DNA from: Flavobacteriales bacterium
Lineage (GTDB): Bacteria; Bacteroidota; Bacteroidia; Flavobacteriales_F; PHOS-HE28
NCBI GenBank assembly: GCA_016787985.1
Contig: JAEUTC010000029.1
Coordinates: forward strand, 1 to 42,553
DNA length: 42,553 nt
Direction of reading: 5' to 3'
The position numbers and the translations under genes were made by a program. The notes under the pieces are model-generated. The model ran no database searches. It was not told where the DNA came from and saw nothing but the letters and a program-made list of their open reading frames with translations. How positions within the stretch are numbered: the first letter of the stretch is position 1; each line of letters opens with the position of its first letter. This document shows positions 25,001 to 32,762 of the stretch, in pieces.

Positions 25001-28000
25001 AACAGCCCCACCGCGTCGGTGAGCGGCCTTCCCATCGGAACCACGGTATTGCGCTGGACCGTGAACAATGGCCCATGCGGTTCCACATCCGACGAGGTGA
25101 CCATCCGTCGTTTCGACCCGAGCAACCCCGTCGCCAACGCAGGTCCTGATCAGAGCATCTGTGTACCGGTGGCGCCGAACATCGTGACCATGGCGGCCAG
25201 CACCGTGATCGCACCTGCTGTGGGTACCTGGACACTCGTTTCTGGAGGTGGTACGATCACCAACCCCAATAGCCCCACCACGCAGATCACCGGTCTGCCG
25301 CTTGGTATCAGCGAGTTCCGCTGGACCGTGAGCAATGGCCCATGTCCGGATGGACTGACCAACGATGTCGTGCGCGTGTTCGTGTTCGATAGCAATACCC
25401 CGATCGCGAACGCCGGTCCGGACATCTCGCTGTGCACAACGAGCGGCACCACCACGATGGCGGGTAGCGCCTACGCCTCACCCGCGACGGGTCTGTGGAC
25501 TTTGGTCAGCGGTACCGGTACGATCGTGAACCCCAGCAGCCCAACGACACAGATCACCGGCCTGCAGGTGGGGCAGAACATCTTCCAGTGGACGGTGGAC
25601 AATGGCCCATGTGCCAGCGGCATCACCACGGATCAGATGAGCATATTCGTGTATGACCCGAACAATGCCGTTGCCGCCGCGGGCCCTAACCAGAACGTTT
25701 GTACTTCCGCAGGCAATTCGATCACCCTTGAGGGAAGCCCGGTGACATTCCCCGCTACGGGTGTTTGGACCGTGGTCGGTAGCCCGGCGACGATCGTGAG
25801 CCCCAACTCGCCCATCACACAAGTGACCGGTCTAGCGACGGGCAACTACTCCTTCATCTGGACGGTGAACAACGGTGTGTGCCCGAATCCGGTATCGAGC
25901 AGCACTTCCTTGGTGGTGGTGGCCGATGGAACGGCGCAAGCTGCGCTCGCAGGTCCTGATCAGAGCGTGTGCGGTGCATCCTCCGCGGTCACCGTGGCGG
26001 CGAACGTGCCTACAGGTGTGGCCACGGGTTCATGGAGCGTGGTGCAAGGCACGGCCAACTTCAGCAACAACGCTTCCGCATCGGCGACCGTCACCGGTCT
26101 CAGTGTTGGCGTGAACATCCTGCGGTGGAGCATCGACAACGGTGCATGTGGCATCACCAGTGATCTGGTCACCATCCTGGTGTACGACCCGAACAACCCT
26201 GTAGCCAATGCGGGTCCTGATCAGGAACTCTGCACGCCTACCACCAGTACTACTCTCGCGGGTAGCAACCTCATCATTCCGGCCGTGGGCCAATGGACAT
26301 TGGTGAGCGGGGCCGGCACGATCGCCAACCCGACCTCTCCGAACTCGGGAGTGAGTGGCTTGGCGGTCGGCGAGAACGTGTTCCGTTGGCAGGTGAACAA
26401 CGGTGCTTGCCCCAACCCCGTCACGCAAGATGAAGTGAGCATCTTCGTATTCGATGATGGTGCAGCTGTAGCGAATGCAGGTCCTGATCAGGAAGTCTGC
26501 ACCCCGGTGGCGTCGGTCACCTTGGTGGGCAATGCGCCGGTGGGCTCCGCCGTTGGCACGTGGACCCGCATCTCCGGAGTAGGCACGATCACTGCGCCGA
26601 ACGACCCGAATACCACGGTGACCGCTCTCGGTGTGGGTCTCAACATCTTCGAATGGTCCATCGACAACGGCTCGTGCGGCGTGACCACCGATCGTGTGAG
26701 CATCTTCGTGTTCGATGGTACCAACCCTGATGCGGATGCCGGTGCGGACCAGGAGATCTGTACGCCTGCAAGTACGGTCACGCTGTCCGGTAGCTCTGTG
26801 ATCTTCCCTGCTTCGGGTACCTGGACCCTCGTGAGTGGTTCCGGCATCATCACTTCCCCGAACGACCCCTCCTCCACGATCACCGGTCTCGCTGTGGGAG
26901 AGAACATCTTCGAATGGACGGTGCTGAACGGTCCCTGTGCGAACCCGATCACCACCGATCAGGTGAGCATCTTCGTCTTCGATGTGGCCAATCCCGAGGC
27001 GAATGCAGGCCCGGACCAAGAGCTCTGCTCGCCAACATCCACCACTACATTGGCCGGAAGTGCCGTGACCTTCCCGGCCAGTGGTACCTGGACCCTCACG
27101 CAAGGTTCGGGCGTGATCGCCAGCTCGAACGATCCGAACACCAGCGTAAGTGGTCTGGCCGTCGGCATCAACATCTTCACGTGGACCGTCGATAACGGTC
27201 CTTGCACGAACGGTATCACCTCCGATGAGGTGCGCATCCTGGTATTCGACGAGAACAACCTCGATGCGAACGCCGGGCCGGATCAGGAGCTTTGCACCCC
27301 GGCATCGAGCACCACATTGAGCGGTAGCGCTGTGATCAGTCCTGCGGAAGGCACGTGGTCCATCGTCAGCGGTAGTGCTGTGATCGCGGATCCGAACGAC
27401 CCGAACACGCTCATCACCGGGCTCGGGGTAGGAGAGGTGGTGCTGCGCTGGACAGTGGACAATGGCCCTTGCGCCAATGGAGTGACCACCGATGACGTCA
27501 GCATCTTCATCTTCAGTGATGAGAACCTGGATGCCGACGCAGGTGCCGATCAGGAACTCTGCACGCCGAACACCATCACCACGTTGGAGGGTAGTGCGGT
27601 GATCTTCCCCGCAGTAGGTACGTGGACGTTGGTGAGCGGTCAGGGTACCATCACCGATGTGAATGATCCGAACACCACCGTCACCGGCCTGGGTGTAGGC
27701 CAGAACACCTTCGCTTGGACGGTGGACAATGGCCCTTGCGCGAACGGCATAACGACCGATGAGGTGGACATCTTCTTGTTCGACTTGAACAGCCCGGCAC
27801 CGAACGCCGGACCGGACCAGGAGCTCTGCACGCCCACCACCACGACCACACTGCAAGGTAGCAGCGTCATCTTCCCGGCTCAGGGCACCTGGACCGTGGT
27901 GGCTGGAACGGGCTTCTTCGCGAACGCGAACGATCCGAACACCACGGTGAGCGGTCTTTCCGTCGGAGAGAACATCTTCCAATGGACCGTCTCCAACGGA

Positions 28001-31000
28001 CCCTGCGAGACCGATGGTGCTTCGGACCAAGTGAGCATCTTCCTCTTCTTCGATGAGAATCCGCTCGCCTTCGCTGGACCGGATCAAGAACTGTGTACCA
28101 TCAACGTGTCCACAACGACCATGGCGGGCAGCTCTGTCACCTTCCCGGCCATTGGAACATGGACCTTGATCAGTGGAACAGGTACCATCGCCAATCCGAA
28201 CGATCCGTCCACGACCATCTTCGACCTCTCCATCGGTGATAACGTGTTCGAGTGGACCGTTGATAATGGCCCTTGCGCGAGCGGCATCACCACCGATCGC
28301 GTCACCATCTCCGTCTTCGACGAGAACAACCTGGATGCCAACGCCGGCCCTGACCAGGACCTCTGCACACCGACCACAAGCACCACCTTGCAAGGCAGCG
28401 CGCTCGTGGCTCCTGCCACCGGTCTCTGGACAGTGGTTCAAGGAACCGGCACCATCACCGACCCGACCAACCCGAATACGACCATCACAGCGCTCGGTGT
28501 TGGCACCATCGTGGTGGCCTGGACGGTGGACAATGGACCGTGCTCCAGCGGCATCACCAGCGACCAGATGCTGATCCGCCTCTTCGACGAGAACAACCCC
28601 ATCGCCGATGCCGGTCCGGATCAGGAACTCTGCTCGAGTGACCCGGAGACCAACATGCAGGGCAGCGCCATCATCGCACCAGCCAGTGGCTTTTGGGAAC
28701 TGGTGAGTGGTACGGGTACCATCGCGGATCCTACTTCGCCGACCACCCAGGTTACGGACATGGCCATCGGAGAGAACATCTTCCGATGGACCGTATCGAA
28801 CGGCCCATGCACGAACCCGTTGACCGAGGACATCGTGAGCATCTTCGTGTTCGACGTGAACAACCCCGATGCGGCCGCCGGACCCGATCAGCAGGTGTGT
28901 ACGCCAGTGACCGAGGCCACCATGGCGGGCTCCTCGTACACCTTCCCGGCCACCGGTACATGGACCCTCGTAAGCGGCCAGGGTACGATCGCCGATGCCA
29001 CCAACCCCACGGGTGTCATCACCGACCTCGGTATCGGTGTGAATACCTTCCGCTGGGAGGTGTACAACGGCGGTTGTGCGAATCAACTGACCAGTGATGA
29101 GGTGGACATCGTGCTCTTCGATGCCGACGCACCACCTGCGGATGCTGGACCTGATCAGGAGTTCTGTGCACCGGATGATAGCGCCACACTCACGGGTAAC
29201 GCTCCTGTCGGCGCGGCTATCGGTACCTGGACGCGCGTTCAAGGCACAGGTGTCATTGCGGATCCTTCCTCGCCGACCACCACGGTGACAGGTCTTACCG
29301 TTGGTGAGAACATCTTCACGTGGACCCTCGAAGGCGGTATCTGTGTGACCACCGTGGACTCGGTCAGTCTCTTCGTCTTCGATCCGAACAACCCGATCGC
29401 CAATGCAGGCCTTGATCAGGAACTGTGTATGCCTGAGGATTCCGTCTTCATGGCCGGCAGCAACTTGATCTTCCCCGCTACAGGTACCTGGACCACGCTC
29501 GTAGGAACCGGTACACCGCAGAACCCCGGCGACCCCGGAACGGTGATCACCGGTCTGAGCCTCGGACTGAACCGCTTCCAGTGGGAGGTGTACAATGGGC
29601 CTTGCGCCAACAGTCTCACCACCGATATCGTGGATGTGACCTTGTACGACGATACCACGGCGGCAGCTAATGCAGGACCGGACCTGCAGCAGTGCCTGCC
29701 GATCACGGAGATCAACCTGCAAGGCGTGCAACCACCTGCCCCGGCAGAAGGTACGTGGACCCTGATCGCAGGTACAGGTGTGATCGCCGAGCCGAATAAC
29801 CCGACCTCCTTGGTCACCGGCCTGTCCCAGGGCATCAACACCTTCGTTTGGACGCTGGAGTGGGATCCATGCCCGAACAACGGTCTGCTCACCGATACCG
29901 TGAGCGTGTTCGTGTACGACCCAGCTGCCCCGCTGGCCGACGCTGGACCTGATCAACAACTCTGCTCGCCGACGAATACCAGCTTGCTCACGGGTAACAC
30001 GCCTGCCATTCCAGGTGTGGGCACGTGGTCCGTCATCAGCGGAACGGCTGTTATCGCCGATCCGAACGATCCGACCAGTGCGGTTAGCAACCTCGAGATC
30101 GGAGAGCATGTGCTCGTGTACGAGATCTTCAACGGCATCTGTGGTTTCGGTCCTCCCAGCACGGATACCTTGACGATACGCGTGTATGACGGAGAGGCTC
30201 CTCCAGCCTCCACAGGAGAAAGCATCAGTGCCTGTACGCCGGTGGATGAGATCACGCTCCAAGGCAACACGCCGGTATTCCCCGCGATCGGAACATGGAC
30301 CGGAACGAACGGAACGATCGTTTCGCCGAACGACCCAGCATCCGTGGTGACCGGCCTTGGCGTAGGCCAGTTCGAGTTCACCTGGACCATTGACAACGGT
30401 GCTTGCGGGACCTCCAGTGCTGCTCAAAGCGTGTTCATCTACGACAGCACCGCACCCGATGCCGATGCCGGGCCTGACCAGGAACTATGCACACCGAATA
30501 CCAGCGCTACCCTCGCAGCGAACAGCGCAGTGATCCCGGCCATCGGCTCGTGGACCGTGGTAGCCGGTGGAGGTGTGGTCGCCGACCCAGGATCGCCCAC
30601 TTCGAGCGTGAGCGGTCTCACGGTGGGTACCAATACGTTCCGCTGGTCCATCAACAACGGCCCCTGTGGCACCACCACGGATGAGGTGACCATCACCCTG
30701 TTCGATGATGAACATCCCACCGCGAACGCCGGACCCGACCAAGAACTCTGCACGCCGGCGAGCAGTACCACCCTCGCGGGCAGCGCGGTCACCTTCCCCG
30801 CCACGGGCACTTGGGTCTTCGTGAACGGAAGCGCGACGCTGAGCGACCCGAACTCGCCAACGACGACCATTTCAGGTCTTACCGTAGGTGTGTACACCCT
30901 GCAGTGGGTGGTCGATAATGGACCATGCACCAACGGGACAACGACGGATGTCATGACCATCACCGTGTACGACAACGGCAGCGCCCCCGCCGCCGCTGGC

Positions 31001-31786
31001 CCTGACCAGGACTACTGCACGCCGATCACCGGACCGGTGACCATGTTGGCGAGCGCTCCATCAGCTCCCGCAACTGGTCAGTGGACATTGATCAGCGGAA
31101 GCGCGACCATCGCGGATGGGTCGAACCCCTTCACCGCGATAGCTGGTCTTGGTCTAGGCGAGAACGTGCTCGAGTGGACCGTGGATAATGGACCGTGTGG
31201 TACCACCACGGACCGCATTTCCATCCGCGTGTTCGATAGTACGGTACCACGTGCCGATGCGGGCGATGATCAAGAATTGTGTCAACACCAGACCACCACG
31301 GCCACCTTGGATGCCATCGCAGCGGTTAGCACCGCCACAGGGTCGTGGACGCGTATCACCGGCAACGGTACCATCACTGCACCAGGTGACGCGAACACCA
31401 CGGTGACCGGACTGGAGCTTGGTGAGAACGTGTTCGTGTGGACCTTGGACAACGGAGAGTGCGGCACCACGGCGGACACGGTGGTCATCGTGCTGAAGGA
31501 TTGCCTGAAACTCACCATCCCGAACGCCTTCTCGCCCAACGGTGACGGTGTGAACGATGTGTATACCATCGAGAATCTGCAGTACTATCCCGAGAACACC
31601 TTCACCGTCTTCAACCGCTGGGGCAACAAGGTGTTCGAGGCCACGCCGTACACCAACACCTGGGACGGTACCAGCCAGTTCGGTTCAGCCTTCGGCGAAC
31701 TGCTCCCCGAGAGCACGTACTACTATGTCCTCGATCCGGGAACGGGTGACGAGGTGTTCAACGGTTACATCTACCTGCGCCGCTAG
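22043..31786 (+). CDS. Giant Ig-repeat surface adhesin with CHU_C (T9SS type B) tail
   Basis: A 3,247-residue protein in one uninterrupted frame. ATG 22043 is chosen over a GTG at 22019, which adds eight residues. A long-n-region signal peptide spans about 1-42, with hydrophobic LIPAVAALLLW. The N-terminal domain (about 43-412) is Cys-rich, with DWDLCCRNN and FINDPVPFGCVGQ, and is shared with the 12568-14241 protein. Next come 31 tandem repeats of about 88 residues (about 413-3154), each reading roughly ANAGPDQELCTP...GTWT...NPNDPNTTVTGL...FRWTVDNGPC...VFDENN: Ig/PKD-like beta domains with one Cys pair and two Trp. The last 94 residues are the gliding-motility-associated C-terminal domain (IPNAFSPNGDGVNDVY...FNRWGNKVFE...YYYVLDPG). 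The repeats are acidic, and no lysine occurs before about residue 3,152. By analogy with SprB it is a T9SS-exported filamentous adhesin; the ligand is unknown. Confidence 0.9.
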   Translation: MAEQRRILNAVSLLASAARTTLRSLIPAVAALLLWQSEAFATHAMGGDITYECLGNNQYRVNMSFFRDCNGVGAPTSCSNGDLRFNVRSTTCNANFNACFVRQSIEVVTPICPGAVDRCNSSAGQYGVERHRYSAVIDLTPWAGCGTDWIIDWDLCCRNNAITSLNNPGGRDLYLSARLNNTVTPCNSSPRFINDPVPFGCVGQPIVYNHGITDLAGDSLSFELAPARGTNGAAIPYNAGYTFTQPVITSGGANAVTIDPSTGTIRFTPSIAQFAVVTVLVREFRNGVQIGQYTRDLQFAIIACNNNNPTASGINGTNSFVYNVCAGTSFCFDVNSQDADATQLVTMTWNAAIPGATFTTTGGPRPVGTFCWTPTTADIGQQIFTVSVEDNACVLNGFGTVGYLINITPPLTPAVAGPDQSVCGFTTTLAGVQPFTQATGTWTVVSGTGTFANPNSPTTTVSGMSTGNNVFRWTVNYQTCGTTSDDVVVSTFDPAHPVANAGPAQDLCQPTSTATLAANVATAPAVGTWTLVSGAGVVTNPNSPTSTVTGLGQGTNVFRWTIDNGACTPPTSSQVSIRVFSNTQPAANAGPDQQLCSPNLTTTLAGNAPVAPATGQWTVVSGTGTFANAASRNTTVSGLSIGVNRLRWTINNGPCTPPTTSDEVDIVVFNPNSPNANAGPNQQVCAANATLAGNAPLAPATGLWTVVSGSGTFSNPSSPTSGVTGLSIGANVFQWTLNNGPCANGVTTSQVTITRFDGAAPAATAGPDQDICTVIGGNTGTTTLAANAATAPGTGQWTVVNGAATFANPASPTTSVSGLPIGTTTLRWTINNGPCVPNSTSDDVVIRVFNRNAAVANAGPAQNLCAPVASLTLAANAATAPASGTWSVVSGSGTFANANSPTTTITAAGLGVNVYRWTINNGPCPGALTTSDVTITLFDPAIAAANAGVDQELCGAAGTTLTGSAVAAPAAGTWTVVSGAATIANANSPTASVSGLPIGTTVLRWTVNNGPCGSTSDEVTIRRFDPSNPVANAGPDQSICVPVAPNIVTMAASTVIAPAVGTWTLVSGGGTITNPNSPTTQITGLPLGISEFRWTVSNGPCPDGLTNDVVRVFVFDSNTPIANAGPDISLCTTSGTTTMAGSAYASPATGLWTLVSGTGTIVNPSSPTTQITGLQVGQNIFQWTVDNGPCASGITTDQMSIFVYDPNNAVAAAGPNQNVCTSAGNSITLEGSPVTFPATGVWTVVGSPATIVSPNSPITQVTGLATGNYSFIWTVNNGVCPNPVSSSTSLVVVADGTAQAALAGPDQSVCGASSAVTVAANVPTGVATGSWSVVQGTANFSNNASASATVTGLSVGVNILRWSIDNGACGITSDLVTILVYDPNNPVANAGPDQELCTPTTSTTLAGSNLIIPAVGQWTLVSGAGTIANPTSPNSGVSGLAVGENVFRWQVNNGACPNPVTQDEVSIFVFDDGAAVANAGPDQEVCTPVASVTLVGNAPVGSAVGTWTRISGVGTITAPNDPNTTVTALGVGLNIFEWSIDNGSCGVTTDRVSIFVFDGTNPDADAGADQEICTPASTVTLSGSSVIFPASGTWTLVSGSGIITSPNDPSSTITGLAVGENIFEWTVLNGPCANPITTDQVSIFVFDVANPEANAGPDQELCSPTSTTTLAGSAVTFPASGTWTLTQGSGVIASSNDPNTSVSGLAVGINIFTWTVDNGPCTNGITSDEVRILVFDENNLDANAGPDQELCTPASSTTLSGSAVISPAEGTWSIVSGSAVIADPNDPNTLITGLGVGEVVLRWTVDNGPCANGVTTDDVSIFIFSDENLDADAGADQELCTPNTITTLEGSAVIFPAVGTWTLVSGQGTITDVNDPNTTVTGLGVGQNTFAWTVDNGPCANGITTDEVDIFLFDLNSPAPNAGPDQELCTPTTTTTLQGSSVIFPAQGTWTVVAGTGFFANANDPNTTVSGLSVGENIFQWTVSNGPCETDGASDQVSIFLFFDENPLAFAGPDQELCTINVSTTTMAGSSVTFPAIGTWTLISGTGTIANPNDPSTTIFDLSIGDNVFEWTVDNGPCASGITTDRVTISVFDENNLDANAGPDQDLCTPTTSTTLQGSALVAPATGLWTVVQGTGTITDPTNPNTTITALGVGTIVVAWTVDNGPCSSGITSDQMLIRLFDENNPIADAGPDQELCSSDPETNMQGSAIIAPASGFWELVSGTGTIADPTSPTTQVTDMAIGENIFRWTVSNGPCTNPLTEDIVSIFVFDVNNPDAAAGPDQQVCTPVTEATMAGSSYTFPATGTWTLVSGQGTIADATNPTGVITDLGIGVNTFRWEVYNGGCANQLTSDEVDIVLFDADAPPADAGPDQEFCAPDDSATLTGNAPVGAAIGTWTRVQGTGVIADPSSPTTTVTGLTVGENIFTWTLEGGICVTTVDSVSLFVFDPNNPIANAGLDQELCMPEDSVFMAGSNLIFPATGTWTTLVGTGTPQNPGDPGTVITGLSLGLNRFQWEVYNGPCANSLTTDIVDVTLYDDTTAAANAGPDLQQCLPITEINLQGVQPPAPAEGTWTLIAGTGVIAEPNNPTSLVTGLSQGINTFVWTLEWDPCPNNGLLTDTVSVFVYDPAAPLADAGPDQQLCSPTNTSLLTGNTPAIPGVGTWSVISGTAVIADPNDPTSAVSNLEIGEHVLVYEIFNGICGFGPPSTDTLTIRVYDGEAPPASTGESISACTPVDEITLQGNTPVFPAIGTWTGTNGTIVSPNDPASVVTGLGVGQFEFTWTIDNGACGTSSAAQSVFIYDSTAPDADAGPDQELCTPNTSATLAANSAVIPAIGSWTVVAGGGVVADPGSPTSSVSGLTVGTNTFRWSINNGPCGTTTDEVTITLFDDEHPTANAGPDQELCTPASSTTLAGSAVTFPATGTWVFVNGSATLSDPNSPTTTISGLTVGVYTLQWVVDNGPCTNGTTTDVMTITVYDNGSAPAAAGPDQDYCTPITGPVTMLASAPSAPATGQWTLISGSATIADGSNPFTAIAGLGLGENVLEWTVDNGPCGTTTDRISIRVFDSTVPRADAGDDQELCQHQTTTATLDAIAAVSTATGSWTRITGNGTITAPGDANTTVTGLELGENVFVWTLDNGECGTTADTVVIVLKDCLKLTIPNAFSPNGDGVNDVYTIENLQYYPENTFTVFNRWGNKVFEATPYTNTWDGTSQFGSAFGELLPESTYYYVLDPGTGDEVFNGYIYLRR
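23279..31504 (+). repeat. 31 tandem coding repeats of about 265 bases
   Basis: The repeat unit starts at codons for xANAGPDQ and averages 265 bases (8,226 bases for 31 units). All units stay in frame. Unit length varies only by a few codons, mostly in the loop after the first cysteine (for example, unit 5 is longer and unit 27 shorter). Units 12-22 are the most alike in protein sequence (DQELCTP...GENIFEWTVDNGPC); units 1-11 and 23-31 are more divergent. The recurrent CCTGATCAGG seen in DNA is simply the coding sequence of GPDQ-E in many units. Confidence 0.93.
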
Positions 31787-31815
31787 TGGTCACACCCTCA
31801 ACAGCACCGCGCAAC

Positions 31816-32760
31816 ATGCACCAACAGATGAACAGCTTCACACACCGGATCAAAGGCACGGCCCTGGCCTTCTTGTTGGCCTCCGGTCTCTATGCCCAAC
31901 AGGATCCGCAGTTCACCCAGTACATGTTCAACCTGCTCGCCATCAACCCGGCCTATGCCGGCAGTGCGGATAGGGTGAGCTTGAAGGCCCTCAGTCGCCA
32001 CCAATGGGTCGGCTTCGAAGGTGCGCCCACCACGCAGACCCTCACGGTGCATTCACCACTGGGCAGGGAAAGCGTGGCGTTGGGAGGTACCATCATGCGC
32101 GACAGCCATGGGCCCATCACGCAGTACACGTTCATGGCCGACTTCGCCTACCGGATCTTCATGGGTGACGCCAAACTCGCCTTCGGCCTGAAAGGAGGAC
32201 TCAATCTCTTCCAAGGGCAGTTCGCCGATCTGAACCCACTGACCCAAGGCGATCAGGTGTTCCAGCAGAACGTGGCCACGAAGCTCGATCCACAGTTCGG
32301 CTTCGGGGTGATGTACTACAGCGATCGCTACTTCATCGGACTGAGCACACCGAAGCTCCTGCGTACGGAGTTCTTCCAGACCGATTCGCTGGCCTTCGTG
32401 TCGCAACCCGGCCAGCGCCCGCACTACTTCCTCACCGGTGGGTACGTGTTCGATATGGGGCTCTACCACAAGTTCAAACCCACCTTCCTGGTGAAGGCCG
32501 TACAAGGTGCGCCGGTCAGCTTCGATCTCAGTGCCAACTTCTTGTTCTTCGAGAAATTCTGGCTCGGTGCCATGTACCGGCACACCGACGCGGTCGGTGC
32601 GCTGGCCCAATACCACATCACCGACGACCTCTCTGTGGGTTATGCCTACGACTACCCCTTGAGCACGCTGCGCAATTACAGCGGAGGGTCTCACGAGATC
32701 ATGCTTGGCTTCGATCTGGGTAAAAAGCCGAAAGGCGTTCGTTCACCACGCTACTTCTGA
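31816..32760 (+). CDS. PorP/SprF family T9SS outer-membrane protein
   Basis: A 314-residue protein with a signal peptide ending GLYAQ (about residue 28). It then carries the family hallmark QDPQFTQYMFNLLAINPAYAGS, with conserved RHQWVGFEGAPTTQT, MRDSHGPI and LSVGYAYDYPLSTLRNYSGGSHEIMLGF blocks and beta-strands ending in RYF, all typical of the PorP/SprF outer-membrane barrel. Members are needed for export or surface attachment of type B (CHU_C) adhesins, as SprF is for SprB in Flavobacterium johnsoniae. Start ATG 31816 is used; ATG 31828 is equally possible and keeps the signal peptide. It begins 29 bases after the giant gene with no terminator between, so it is very probably its dedicated partner. 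Confidence 0.92.
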   Translation: MHQQMNSFTHRIKGTALAFLLASGLYAQQDPQFTQYMFNLLAINPAYAGSADRVSLKALSRHQWVGFEGAPTTQTLTVHSPLGRESVALGGTIMRDSHGPITQYTFMADFAYRIFMGDAKLAFGLKGGLNLFQGQFADLNPLTQGDQVFQQNVATKLDPQFGFGVMYYSDRYFIGLSTPKLLRTEFFQTDSLAFVSQPGQRPHYFLTGGYVFDMGLYHKFKPTFLVKAVQGAPVSFDLSANFLFFEKFWLGAMYRHTDAVGALAQYHITDDLSVGYAYDYPLSTLRNYSGGSHEIMLGFDLGKKPKGVRSPRYF

Positions 32761-32762
32761 TC

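Noticed and set aside
26030..30427. A 1,465-codon open frame on the minus strand opposite the repeat array
   Set aside because: It is a by-product of repeated codon usage in the plus-strand array: each unit avoids the same reverse stops. The predicted protein has no recognisable domain or signal peptide and is rich in Arg, His and Gly, as expected for an antisense shadow.
23279..31504. Possible CRISPR-like or satellite tandem repeat
   Set aside because: The units are in frame, translated, diverged at synonymous and non-synonymous sites, and have no spacers; they are protein domain repeats.
23279..31504. Recurrent CCTGATCAGG palindrome as a possible regulatory or uptake signal
   Set aside because: It occurs only at the codons for G-P-D-Q-E in the repeat units and varies with synonymous changes, so coding constraint explains it.
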